From: Xylocopa sonorina
Taxonomy: Eukaryota > Arthropoda > Insecta > Hymenoptera > Apidae
Length of the DNA: 64,000 nt
Assembly: GCF_050948175.1 (NCBI RefSeq)
Contig: NW_027490183.1
Coordinates: forward strand, 124,001 to 188,000
Reading direction: 5' to 3'
The first letter of the stretch is position 1. Each line of letters begins with the position of its first letter. The notes under the pieces were generated by a model. It saw only the letters and a list, made by a program, of their open reading frames with translations. It was not told where the DNA came from and made no database searches. Below are positions 39,701-53,200 of this stretch, one piece after another. The position numbers and the translations under genes are program-made.

Positions 39701-42663
39701 TTATGTATACCCCGTATTCACTTCAAATGAGTGTAAATGCGGCACTTCATTGCTAGGAAATAGCGTTTGCAGATGACTACGTATCGTAGCATTGGAGTTC
39801 GAATGCTTCTCAAAACGAGATATCGCATCACATTTCTATGTTTCATGATAAGATATAATATTCATTGTGCAGTGCTATGTATATCTCGTCTAAACTTCAA
39901 ATGAATGTAACTGCGGCACTTCCCTGCTAGGATATAGCGATGGCAAATGTCTACGTATCCAAGCAACAGAGTTAAAATGCTTCTTAGAACGAGATATCGC
40001 ATCTCATTTCTATGTTTCATGATAAGATGTAATATTCATTGCGAAGTTTCATGTATTCCTCGTATTCACTTCGAATGAATGTAAATGCGACACTTCCTTG
40101 CTAGGAAATAGCGTTTGCAGATGTCAACGTATCGAAGCAATATTGTTCTAATAATACTTAAAACGCGATATTGCATCTCATTCCTATGTTTCATGATACG
40201 ATGTAATATTCATTGCGAAGTGTCGCTTATACCTCGCATGCGCTACAAATGGATGTAAATGCGACACTTCATTGCTAGGATATAGCGATGGCAGATGTCT
40301 ACGTATTGAAACAACATGGTTCTAATGCTTCTTAAACCGAGATATCGCATCTCATTTCTATATTTTACGATAAGATATAATATTGATTGTGGAGTGTTAT
40401 GTATACCACGTATTCACTTTAGATGAATGTAAATGCGACACTTCCTTGCTAGCAAATAGCGTTTGCAGATGTCAACGTATCGAAACTGAAGTGTTCTAAT
40501 GCTTCTTAAAACTAGATGTCGCATCGCATTTCTATGTTTCATGATAAGATATAATATTCATTGCGAAGTGTCACGTACACCTCGTATTCACTTCATAAGA
40601 ATGTAAATGCTACACTTCCATTCTAGGAAATAGCGTTTGCAGATGTCTCCGTATCGAAGCAATAGGGTTCTATTGCTTCTTAAATCGCGATATCGCTTTT
40701 CATTTCTATGTTTCCTAATAAGGTATAATATTCATTGCGAAGTGTCATGTATACCTCGTATTCACTTCAAAAGAATGTAAATGCGACACTTCCTTGCTAG
40801 GAAATAGCGTTTGCAGTTATCTACGTATCGTCGCAATAGATTTCAAATGCTTCTTAAAACGCCATAGCGCATCTCATTTCTATGTTTCATGATAAGATAT
40901 AATATTCTTTGCGAAGTGTCATGTATACCTCGTACTCACTTCAAAAGAATGTAAATGCGACACTTCCTTGCCAGGATATAGCGATGTCAGATGTCTACGT
41001 ACCGAAACAATAGAGTTATAATGCTTCTTGAAACGCGATATCGCAGCTCATTTCTTTGTTTCATGATAAGATATAATATTCATTGCGGAGTGTCATGTAT
41101 ACCTCGTTTTCACTTTAAAAGAATGTAAATGCGACACTTCCTTGCTAGGAAGTAGCGTCTGCAGATGTCTACGTATCGCAGCAATATAGTTCTAATGCTT
41201 CTTAACACGCGAATCGATCCTCAATTCTATGTTTCATGATAAGATATATTATTCATTGTGGAGTGTTATATATACCTCGTCTACACTTCCTAAGAATGTA
41301 AATGCGACACTTCCTTGCTTGGAAATAGCGTTTGCAGATGTCTGTGTATCGAAGCAATAGAGTTCTAATGCTACTTAAAACGCGATATCGCATCTCAATT
41401 CTGTTTCGTGTTAAGATGTAATATTCATTATGGAGTGTTATGTATACCTCGTATTCACTTCAAAAGAATGTAACTGCGACACTTCCTTTCTATTAAATGT
41501 CGTTCGCAGATATCTACGTTTCGCAGCAATAGAGTTCTAATGCTTTTTAAATCGCGATATCGCATCTCAATCCTATGTTTCATGATAAGATATAATATTC
41601 ATTGTGGTGTGTGATGTACACCTCATATTCACTTCAAATGAATGTAAGTGCGACACTTCCTTCCTTGGAAATAGCGTTTGCAGATGTCTCCGTATCGAAG
41701 CAATAGTTTTCTAATGCTTTTTAGATCGCGATATAGCACCTCATTTCTATGCTTCATGATAAGGTATAACATTCATTGTGGAGTGTTATGTATTCCTCGT
41801 ATTCACTTCATAAGAATGTAAATGCTACACTTCCATTCTAGGAAATAGCGTTTGCAGATGTCTCCGTATCGAAGCAATAGGGTTCTATTGCTTCTTAAAT
41901 CGCGATATCGCTTTTCATTTCTATGTTTCCTAATAAGGTATAATATTCATTGCGAAGTGTCATGTATACCTCGTATTCACTTCAAAAGAATGTAAATGCG
42001 ACACTTCCTTGCTAGGAAATAGCGTTTGCAGTTATCTACGTATCGTCGCAATAGATTTCAAATGCTTCTTAAAACGCCATAGCGCATCTCATTTCTATGT
42101 TTCATGATAAGATATAATATTCTTTGCGAAGTGTCATGTATACCTCGTACTCACTTCAAAAGAATGTAAATGCGACACTTCCTTGCTAGGATATAGCGAT
42201 GTTAGATGTCTACGTACCGAAACAATAGAATTATAATGCTTCTTGAAACGCGATATCGCAGCTCATTTCTTTGTTTCATGATAAGATATAATATTCATTG
42301 CGGAGTGTCATGTATACCTCGTTTTCACTTTAAAAGAATGTAAATGCAACACTTCCTTGGTAAGAAGTAGCGTTTGCAGATGTCTACGTATCGATGAAAT
42401 AGAGTTCTAACGCTTCCTAAATCGCGATATCGCATATCATTTCTATGTTGCATGATAAGATATAATATTCATTGCGAAGTGTCTTGTATAACTCGCATAC
42501 ACTTCAAATGAATTTAAATGCGACACTTCATTGCTAGGAAATAGCGTTGGCTAATGTCTACGTATCGAAGCAATAGAGTTCTTATGCTTCTTAAATCGCC
42601 ATATCGCATCTCATTTCTGTGTTTCATGATAAGTTATAATATTCATTGCGAAGTGTCATGTTT
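36717..42663 (+). repeat. Block E copy 1 (about 5.9 kb)
   Basis: Repeated at 44,641-50,235. The offset is 7,924, then 7,923 after the single-base difference near 39,431, and 7,575 beyond about 40,915, because copy 2 lacks the two monomers at about 40,565-40,912. It contains a 222 bp monomer at 39,515, the CACGCGAATCGATCC variant near 41,206, and the start of block X at 41,807. The match ends near 42,663, where this copy switches to sequence like 31,960. Confidence 0.88.
39515..39736 (+). repeat. 222 bp variant monomer, copy 2
   Basis: Same 48 bp internal duplication as at 34,943, 4,572 bp downstream (26 x 174 + 48). Confidence 0.92.
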
Positions 42664-44150
42664 ACCTCGTATTCACTTCAAAAGAATGTAAATGCGATAC
42701 TTTCTTGCTAGGACGTAGCGTTTGCAGACATCTACGAATCGAAGCAATGGAGTTTTAATGTTTCTTAAAACGAGATATCGCATCTCATTTCTATGTTTCA
42801 TGATAAGGCATAATATTCATTGCTAAGTGTCATGTATACCTCGTATTCACTCCTAAGAATGTAAGTGCGACGCTTCCTTGCCAGGAAGTAGCGTTTGCAG
42901 ATGTCTACGTATCGAAGCAATAGTGTCCTAATGCTTCTTAAAACGCGATATCGCATCTCATTTCTATGTTTCATGATAAGATATAATATTCATTGCGAAG
43001 TGACATGTATACCTTGTATTCACTTCAAAAGCATGTGAGTGCGACACTTCCTTGCTGTGAAATAGCGTTTTCTTATGTCTACGTATCGAAGCAATAGAGT
43101 TCTAATGCTTCTTAAATCGCCATATCGCATCACATTTCTGTGTTTCATGATAAGATATAATATTCATTGCGGAGTGTCATGTATACCTCGTATTCACATC
43201 AAAAGAATGTAAATGCGACACTTCCTTGCTAGGAAATACCGATTGCAGATGTCTACGTATCGTTGCTATTGAGTTCTGATGCCTCTTAAATCGCGATCTC
43301 CCATCTCATTTCTATGTTTCGTGATAAGGTATAATTTTCATTGCGCAGTGTCATGTATACCTCGTATTCACATCAAAAGAATGTAAATGCGACACTTCCT
43401 TGCTAGGAACAAGCGTTTAAAAGATGTATACGTATCGAAGCAATAGAGTTGTAGTGATTCTTATATCGCGATATCGCATCTCATTTCTATGTTTCATGAT
43501 AGGATATAATATTCATTGCGAAGTGCCACTTACACCTCGAATACACTTCAAATGAATGTAAATGCGACACTTCATTGCTAGGAAATAGCATTTGCATATG
43601 TCAACGTCTCGAAGCAATAGAGTTCTAATGCTTGTTAAAACGCGATATCGTATCGCATGTCTATGTCTCATGATAATATATAATATTCATTGCGAAGTGT
43701 CATGTATACCTCGCATACACTTCAAATGAATGTAAGTGCGACAATACTTTGCTAGGAAATGTCGTTTGCAGATGTTTTCGTATCGTTGCAATAGAGTTCT
43801 AATGCTTCTCAAAACGCGATACCGCATCTCATTTCAATGTTTCACTATAAGATATAATATTATTGTATATCGCATTTCATCTCTATGTTTCGTGATAAGG
43901 TATAATATACATTGTGGAGTGTTATGTATACCCCGTATTCACTTCAAATGAGTGTAAATGCGGCACTTCCTTGCTAGGATATAGCGATGGCAAATGTCTA
44001 CGTATCGAAGCAACAGAGTTAAAATGCTTCTTAGAACGAGATATCGCATCTCATTTCTATGTTTCATGATAAGATATAATATTCATTGCGAAGTTTCATG
44101 TATTCCTCGTATTCACTTCGAATGAATGTAAATGCGACACTTCCTTGCTA
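42664..44150 (+). repeat. Mosaic of 32 kb and 34.8 kb sequences
   Basis: 42,664-43,590 follows 31,957-32,883 (offset 10,707). From about 43,600 it follows the 34.8 kb region (offset 8,793), including a 222 bp monomer at 43,736. After 43,958 the offset falls to 8,619, so one monomer (174 bp) is missing relative to 35.2 kb. Confidence 0.83.
43736..43957 (+). repeat. 222 bp variant monomer, copy 3
   Basis: Same 48 bp internal duplication, 4,221 bp after copy 2 (24 x 174 + 45). It has ATATACATTG in place of ATATTCATTG near 43,905. Confidence 0.92.
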
Positions 44151-44640
44151 GGAAATAGCGTTTGCAGATGTCTACGTATCGTAGCAATAGAGTTCTAATG
44201 CTTCTTGAAACGGGATATCGCATCTCATTTCTATGTTTCATGATAAGATGTAATATTAATTGCGAAGTTTCATGTATACCTTGTATTCACTTCAGAAGAA
44301 TGTAAATGCGACAGTTCCTTGCTAGGAAATAGCGTTTGCAGATGTCTACGTATCGTAGCAATAGAGTTCTGATGCTTCTTGAAACGCGATATCACATCAC
44401 ATTTGTATGTTTCATGATAAAATATAATATTCATTGCGAAGTGTCATGTATACCTTGTATTCACTTCAGAAAAATGTAAATGCGACACTTCCTTGCTAGG
44501 AAATAACGTTTGCAGATGTCTACTTATCGTAGCAATAGAGTTCTGATGCTCCTTAAATCGCGATATCGCATCTCATTTCTTTGTTTCATAATAGGATATA
44601 ATATCCATTGCGGAGTGTCATGTATACCTCGTATTCACTT
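44151..44640 (+). repeat. Linker monomers before block E copy 2
   Basis: About three monomers with GAAACGGGATATCGC, TAATATTAATTGCGAAG and ACTTCAGAAGAATG, most like 29.1-29.3 kb and 60.2-61.3 kb rather than their neighbours. They sit where the 42.7-44.1 kb mosaic ends and block E restarts. Confidence 0.75.
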
Positions 44641-47600
44641 CAGATGAATGTATATGCGACACTTCCTTGCTAGGAAATAGCGTTTGAAGATGTCTACGTA
44701 ACGAAGCAGTAGAGTTCTAATGCTTCTTAAATCGCCATATCGCACCTCAATACTGCGTATCATGATAAGTTATAATATTCATTGCGAAGTGCCATGTTAA
44801 CCTCGCATACACTTCAAATGAATGTAAATACGACGCTTCCTTTCTAGGAAATAGCGTTTGCAGATGACTGCGTATAGTAGCAATAGAGTTCTAATGCTAT
44901 TTATATCGCGATATCGCATGACATTTCTAAGTTTCATGATTAGATATAATACTCATTGTGGAGTGTCATGTATATCTCGTATTCACATCAAAAGAATGTA
45001 AATGCGACACTTCCTTGCTAGGAAATACCGATTGCAGATGTCTACGTATCGTTGCTATTGAGTTCTGATGCCTCTTAAATCGCGATCTCCCATCTCATTT
45101 CTATGTTTCGTGATAAAGTATAATATTCATTGCGCAGTGTCATGTATAACTCGTATTCACATCAAAAGAATGTAAATGCGACACTTCCTTGCTAGGAAAA
45201 AGCGTTTAAAAGATGTATACGTATCGAAGCAATAGAGTTGTAGTGATTCTTATATCGCGATATCGCATCTCATTTCTATGTTTCATGATAGGATATAATA
45301 TTCATTGCGAAGTGCCACTTACACCTCGAATACACTTCAAATGAATGTAAGTGCGACACTTCATTGCTAGGAAATAGCGTTTGCATATGTCTACGTATCG
45401 AGGCAATAGTGTTCTACTGCTCCTTAAAACGGGATAACGCATCTCATTTCTATGTATCATGATAAGTTATAATATTCATTGCGAAGTGTTATGTATACCT
45501 CGTATTCACTTCAAAAGAATGTAAATGCGATACTTCCTGGCTAGAAAATAGCGTTTGCAGATGTCTCCGTATCGAAGCAATAGAGTTCTAATGCTTCTTA
45601 AAACGAGATGTCGCATCTCATTTCTATGTTTCACGATAAGATATAATATTCATTGCGAAGTGCCACTTATACCTCGCAAACACTTCAAATGAATGTAAAT
45701 GCGACACTTCATTGCTAGGACATAGCGTTTGCAGATGTCTACGTATCGCAGAAACAGTGTTCTAATGCTTCTTAAAACGCGATATCGCATCTCATTTCTA
45801 TGATTCATGATAAGATATAATATTCATTGCGAAGTGTTCTGCATACCTCGCATACATTTCAAATGAATGTAAATGCGATGCTTCCTTGCTATTAAATGGC
45901 GTTTGCAGATGTCTATACATCGATGCAATAGAGTTCTAATGCTTCTCAAAACGTGATATGGCATCTCATTTCTATGGTTCACGATAAGATATAATTTTCA
46001 TTTCGAAGTGTTATGCATACCTCGTATACTTCAAAAGAATGTAAATGCGACACTTCCTTGCCAGGAAATAGCCTTTGCAGATGTATACGTATCGTAGCAA
46101 TAGAGTTCTAATGCTTCTTCAAACGCGATAACGCACCTCATTTCCATGCTTCTTGATAAGATATAATATTCATTGCAAAGTGTCATGCATATCTCGTATT
46201 CACTTCAAATGAATGTAAACGCAACACTTCCTTGCTAGGAAAATGCTTTTAAAAGATGTATACGTATCGAAGCAATAGAGTTGTGGTGATTCCTATATCG
46301 CGATATCGCATCTCATTTCTATGTTTCATGATAGGATATAATATTCATTGCGAAGAGCCACTTATACCTGCCAAACATTTCAAATGAATGTAAATGCGAC
46401 ACTTCATTGCTAGGAAATAGCGTCTGCAGATGTCTACGTATCGCAGAAACTGTGTTCTAGTGCTTCTTAAAGCGCGATATCGCATCTCATTTCTATGATT
46501 CATGATAAGATATAATATTCATTGCGAAGTGTCATGTGTACCTCGTATTCACTTCAAAAGAAAGTAAATGCGACACATACTTGGTAGGAAATAGCGTTTC
46601 CAGTTGTCTAGGTATCGAAACAATAGAGTTCGAATGCTTCTCAAAACGAGATGTCGCACCTCATTTCTATGTTTCATGATAAGGTATAATGTTCATTGCG
46701 AAGTGTCATGTATACCTCGTATTCACTTCAAATGAATGTAAATGCGACACTTCGTTCCTAGGAAATAGCGTTTGCAGATGTCAACGTATCCAAGCAAAAG
46801 AGTTCTAATGCTTCTTGAATCGGGATACCGCATCTCATTTCTATGTTTCATGATAAGATATAATATTCATTGTGGAGTGTTATGTATACGTTGTATTCCC
46901 TTCAAAGGAATGTAAATGCGACACTTCCTTCCTAGGAAATTGCGTTTCCAGATGTCTACGTATCGAAACAATAGTGTTCTAATGCCTCGTAAAACGCGAT
47001 AACACATCTCATTTCTAGGTCTCATGATAATATATAATATTCTTTGTGCAGTGATATGTATACCTCGTATTCACTACAAAAGAATGTAAATGCGACCTTT
47101 CCTCGCTAGGAAACAGCGATTGCAGATGTCTCCGTATCGAAGCAATAGAGTTCTAATGCTACTTAAAACGCGAAATCGCATATCATTTCTATGTCTCATG
47201 ATAATATATAATATTCATTGCGAAGTGTTACGTATTCCTCGTCTACACTTTAAATGAATGTAAATGCCACACTTCTTTCCTAGGAAATAGCGTTTGCAGA
47301 TGTCTACGTCTCGAAGCAATAGAGTTCTAATGCTTGTTAAAACGCGATATCGTATCGCATGTCTATGTCTCATGATAATATATAATATTCATTGCGAAGT
47401 GTCATGTATACCTCGCATACACTTCAAATGAATGTAAGTGCGACAATACTTTGCTAGGAAATGTCGTTTGCAGATGTTTTCGTATCGTTGCAATAGAGTT
47501 CTAATGCTTCTCAAAACGCGATACCGCATCTCATTTCAATGTTTCACTATAAGATATAATATTATTGTATATCGCATTTCATCTCTATGTTTCGTGATAA

Positions 47601-50235
47601 GGTATAATATTCATTGTGGAGTGTTATGTATACCCCGTATTCACTTCAAATGAGTGTAAATGCGGCACTTCATTGCTAGGAAATAGCGTTTGCAGATGAC
47701 TACGTATCGTAGCATTGGAGTTCTAATGCTTCTCAAAACGAGATATCGCATCACATTTCTATGTTTCATGATAAGATATAATATTCATTGTGCAGTGCTA
47801 TGTATATCTCGTCTAAACTTCAAATGAATGTAACTGCGGCACTTCCCTGCTAGGATATAGCGATGGCAAATGTCTACGTATCCAAGCAACAGAGTTAAAA
47901 TGCTTCTTAGAACGAGATATCGCATCTCATTTCTATGTTTCATGATAAGATATAATATTCATTGCGAAGTTTCATGTATTCCTCGTATTCACTTCGAATG
48001 AATGTAAATGCGACACTTCCTTGCTAGGAAATAGCGTTTGCAGATGTCAACGTATCGAAGCAATATTGTTCTAATAATACTTAAAACGCGATATTGCATC
48101 TCATTCCTATGTTTCATGATACGATGTAATATTCATTGCGAAGTGTCGCTTATACCTCGCATACGCTACAAATGGATGTAAATGCGACACTTCATTGCTA
48201 GTATATAGCGATGGCAGATGTCTACGTATTGAAACAACATGGTTCTAATGCTTCTTAAACCGAGATATCGCATCTCATTTCTATATTTTACGATAAGATA
48301 TAATATTGATTGTGGAGTGTTATGTATACCACGTATTCACTTTAGATGAATGTAAATGCGACACTTCCTTGCTAGCAAATAGCGTTTGCAGATGTCAACG
48401 TATCGAAACTGAAGTGTTCTAATGCTTCTTAAAACTAGATGTCGCATCGCATTTCTATGTTTCATGATAAGATATAATATTCATTGCGAAGTGTCATGTA
48501 TACCTCGTACTCACTTCAAAAGAATGTAAATGCGACACTTCCTTGCCAGGATATAGCGATGTCAGATGTCTACGTACCGAAACAATAGAGTTATAATGCT
48601 TCTTGAAACGCGATATCGCAGCTCATTTCTTTGTTTCATGATAAGATATAATATTCATTGCGGAGTGTCATGTATACCTCGTTTTCACTTTAAAAGAATG
48701 TAAATGCGACACTTCCTTGCTAGGAAGTAGCGTCTGCAGATGTCTACGTATCGCAGCAATATAGTTCTAATGCTTCTTAACACGCGAATCGATCCTCAAT
48801 TCTATGTTTCATGATAAGATATATTATTCATTGTGGAGTGTTATATATACCTCGTCTACACTTCCTAAGAATGTAAATGCGACACTTCCTTGCTTGGAAA
48901 TAGCGTTTGCAGATGTCTGTGTATCGAAGCAATAGAGTTCTAATGCTACTTAAAACGCGATATCGCATCTCAATTCTGTTTCGTGTTAAGATGTAATATT
49001 CATTATGGAGTGTTATGTATACCTCGTATTCACTTCAAAAGAATGTAACTGCGACACTTCCTTTCTATTAAATGTCGTTCGCAGATATCTACGTTTCGCA
49101 GCAATAGAGTTCTAATGCTTTTTAAATCGCGATATCGCATCTCAATCCTATGTTTCATGATAAGATATAATATTCATTGTGGTGTGTGATGTACACCTCA
49201 TATTCACTTCAAATGAATGTAAGTGCGACACTTCCTTCCTTGGAAATAGCGTTTGCAGATGTCTCCGTATCGAAGCAATAGTTTTCTAATGCTTTTTAGA
49301 TCGCGATATAGCACCTCATTTCTATGCTTCATGATAAGGTATAACATTCATTGTGGAGTGTTATGTATTCCTCGTATTCACTTCATAAGAATGTAAATGC
49401 TACACTTCCATTCTAGGAAATAGCGTTTGCAGATGTCTCCGTATCGAAGCAATAGGGTTCTATTGCTTCTTAAATCGCGATATCGCTTTTCATTTCTATG
49501 TTTCCTAATAAGGTATAATATTCATTGCGAAGTGTCATGTATACCTCGTATTCACTTCAAAAGAATGTAAATGCGACACTTCCTTGCTAGGAAGTAGCGT
49601 TTGCAGTTATCTACGTATCGTCGCAATAGATTTCAAATGCTTCTTAAAACGCCATAGCGCATCTCATTTCTATGTTTCATGATAAGATATAATATTCTTT
49701 GCGAAGTGTCATGTATACCTCGTACTCACTTCAAAAGAATGTAAATGCGACACTTCCTTGCTAGGATATAGCGATGTTAGATGTCTACGTACCGAAACAA
49801 TAGAATTATAATGCTTCTTGAAACGCGATATCGCAGCTCATTTCTTTGTTTCATGATAAGATATAATATTCATTGCGGAGTGTCATGTATACCTCGTTTT
49901 CACTTTAAAAGAATGTAAATGCGACACTTCCTTGGTAAGAAGTAGCGTTTGCAGATGTCTACGTATCGATGAAATAGAGTTCTAACGCTTCCTAAATCGC
50001 GATATCGCATATCATTTCTATGTTGCATGATAAGATATAATATTCATTGCAAAGTGTCTTGTATAACTCGCATACACTTCAAATGAATTTAAATGCGACA
50101 CTTCATTGCTAGGAAATAGCGTTGGCTAATGTCTACGTATCGAAGCAATAGAGTTCTTATGCTTCTTAAATCGCCATATCGCATCTCATTTCTGTGTTTC
50201 ATGATAAGTTATAATATTCATTGCGAAGTGTCATG
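44641..50235 (+). repeat. Block E copy 2 (about 5.6 kb)
   Basis: Second copy of 36,717-42,663, two monomers shorter. It has a 222 bp monomer at 47,438. Because its right part (49,382 on) is also the beginning of block X copy 2, it shows how the D/E region is joined to block X. The match to copy 1 stops at about 50,235, but the match to 1.5 kb continues. Confidence 0.88.
47438..47659 (+). repeat. 222 bp variant monomer, copy 4
   Basis: Same 48 bp internal duplication, 3,702 bp after copy 3 (21 x 174 + 48). Confidence 0.92.
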
Positions 50236-53200
50236 TTTACCTCGTATTCAATCCAAAAGAATGTATTTACGACACTTGCATGCTACGAAATAGCGTTTGC
50301 AGATGCCTACGTATCGTAGCAATAGATTTCTAATGCTTCTTAAATCGCGATATAGCATCTAATTTCTATGCTTCGTGATAAGGTATAGTATTCATCGTGG
50401 AGTGTTATGTATATCTCGCATGCACTTCAAATGAATGTATATGCGACACTTCCTTGCTAGGAAGTAGCGTTTGCAGATGTCTACGTATAAATGCAATAGA
50501 GTTCTAAGGCTTCTTATATGGCGATATCGCATATCTCTTCTATGTTTCATGATAAGATATAATATTCATTGCGTAGTGGCATATATACCACGCATACACT
50601 TCAAATGAATGTAAATGCGACACTTCCTTGCTAGGAAATAGCGTTTACAGATGTCTACGTATCGAAGCAATAGAGTTACAATGCTTCTTAAATCGCCACA
50701 TCGCATTTCATTTCTGTGCTTCATGATAAGATATAATATTCATTGTGGAGTGTGATGTATACCTCGTATTCACTTCAAAAGATTGTAAATGCGACACTTC
50801 CTTGCTAGGAAATTGCTTTTGCAAATGTCTACGTATCGTAGCAATAGAGTTCTAATGCTTCTCAAAACGCGATATCGCAGCTCATTTCTTTGTTTCATGA
50901 TAAGATATAATATTCATTGCGGAGTGTCATGTATACCTCGTATTCACTTCAAAAGAATGTAAATGCGACACTTCCTTGCTTGGAAATAGCGTTTGATGAT
51001 GTGTACGTATCGTAGCAATGGAGTTCTAATGCTTCTTAAAACGCGTATCGATCCTCAATTCTATGTTTCATGATAAGATATAATATTCATTGCGAAGTGT
51101 CATGTATACCTCGCATACACTTCGAATGAATGTAAATGCCACACTTCCTTGCTAGGAATTAGCGTTTTCAGATGTATACGTATCGTAGCAATAGAGTTCT
51201 AATGCTTCTTATAATGCGATATCGCATCTCATTTCTATGCTTCATGATAAGATATGATACTCATTGCGAAGTGTCTTGTATACCTCGCATACACTTCAAA
51301 TGAATGCAAATGCAACACTTCCTTGCTAGGAAATGGCGTTTGCAGATGTCTACGTATCGAAGCAATAGATTTCTAATGCTTCTTAAATCGCGATAACGCA
51401 TCTCATTCCTATGTCTCATGATTAGATATAATATTCATTGTGTAGTGTTATGTATATCTCGTCTACACTTCAAATGAATGTAAATACGTCAGTTCCTTGC
51501 TAGGAAATAGCGTTTGTAGATGTCTACGTATCGAAGCAATAGATTTCTAATGTTTCTTGAAACGCGATATCGCATCTCATTTCTATGCTTCATGATAAGC
51601 TATAATACTCATTGCGAAGTGTTACGTATACCTCGTATACAATTCAATGAATGTAAGTGCGACACTTCCTTGCTAGGACGTAGCGTTTGCAGTTGTCTAC
51701 GTATCGAAGAAATAGAGTATTATGCTTTTTAAATCCCGATATCGCACCTCATTTCTATGTTTCATGATAAGATATAATATTCATTGCGAAGTGTCATGAA
51801 TACCTCGTATTCACTTCAAAAGAATGTAGATGCGACACTTCATTGCTAGGAAGTAGCGTTTGCAGATGTATACTTATCGAAGCAATAGATTTCTAATGCT
51901 TCTTAAAACGAGATGTCGCCTCTCATATCTATGTTTCATGATAAGATATATTATTCATTGCGAAGTGTCATGTATACCTCGTATTCATTTCAAAAGAATG
52001 TAATGCGACACTTCCCTGCTATTAAATAGCGTTTGAAAATGTCTACGCACCGTAGCAATAGGGTTCTAAGGCTTCTAAAAACAAGATATCGCATCACATT
52101 TCTATCAATCATGATAAGATATAATATTCACTGCGAAGTGTCACTTATACATCACATACACTTCAAATGAATGTAAATGCGACACTAACTTCCTAGGAAA
52201 TAGCGTTTGCAGATGTCTATGAATCGGAGCAATGGAGTTCTAATGCTACTTAAAACGGGATATCGCATCTCATTTCTATGTTTCATGATAAGCTATAATA
52301 CTCATTGCGAAGTGTCTTGTGTACCTCGCATACACTTCAAATGAATGCAAATGCAACACTTCCTTGCTAGGAAATGGCGTTTGCAGATATCTACGTATCA
52401 AAACAATAGAGCTCTAATGCTTCTTAAAACGAGATGTCGCATCTCACTTCTATGTTTCATGATAAGACATAATAATCATCGCGAAGTGTCATGTATACCT
52501 CGTATTCACTTCAAAAGAATGTAAATGCGACACTTCCTTGCTAGGATATAACGTTTGCAGATGTCTACGTATCGTAGCAAGAGTTCTATTCCTTCTTTAA
52601 ACGTGATAATGCATCTCACTTCTATATTTCATGATAAGAGATGGTATCCATTGCGAATTGTCATGTATACCTCGTATTCACTTCAAAAGAATGTAAATGC
52701 GACAATTCCCTGCTATTATATAGCGTTTGCAGATGTCTACACTCCGTAGCAATAGAGTTCTAAAGCTTCTTAAAACAAGATATCGCACCCCATTTCCATG
52801 TTTCATGATAAGATATAATATTCATTGTGGAGTGTTATGTATACCTCCTACTCACTTCAAAAGAATGTAGATGCGACACTTCATTGCTAGGAAGTAGCGT
52901 TTGCAGATGTATACTTATCGAAGCAATAGATTTCTAATGCTTCTTAAAACGAGATGTCGCATCTCATATCTATGTTTCATGATAAGATATATTATTCATT
53001 GCGAAGTGTCATGTATACCTCGCATACGCTTCAAATGAATGTAAATGCGACACTTCCATGCTAGGAAATAGCGTTTGCAGATGTCTACGTATCGAAGCAA
53101 TAGCGTTCAAATGCTTCTTAAAACGCGATATAGCATCTCATTTCCATGTCTCATGATAGGAAATAATATTCATTGCGAAGTGTCATGTATACCTCGCATA

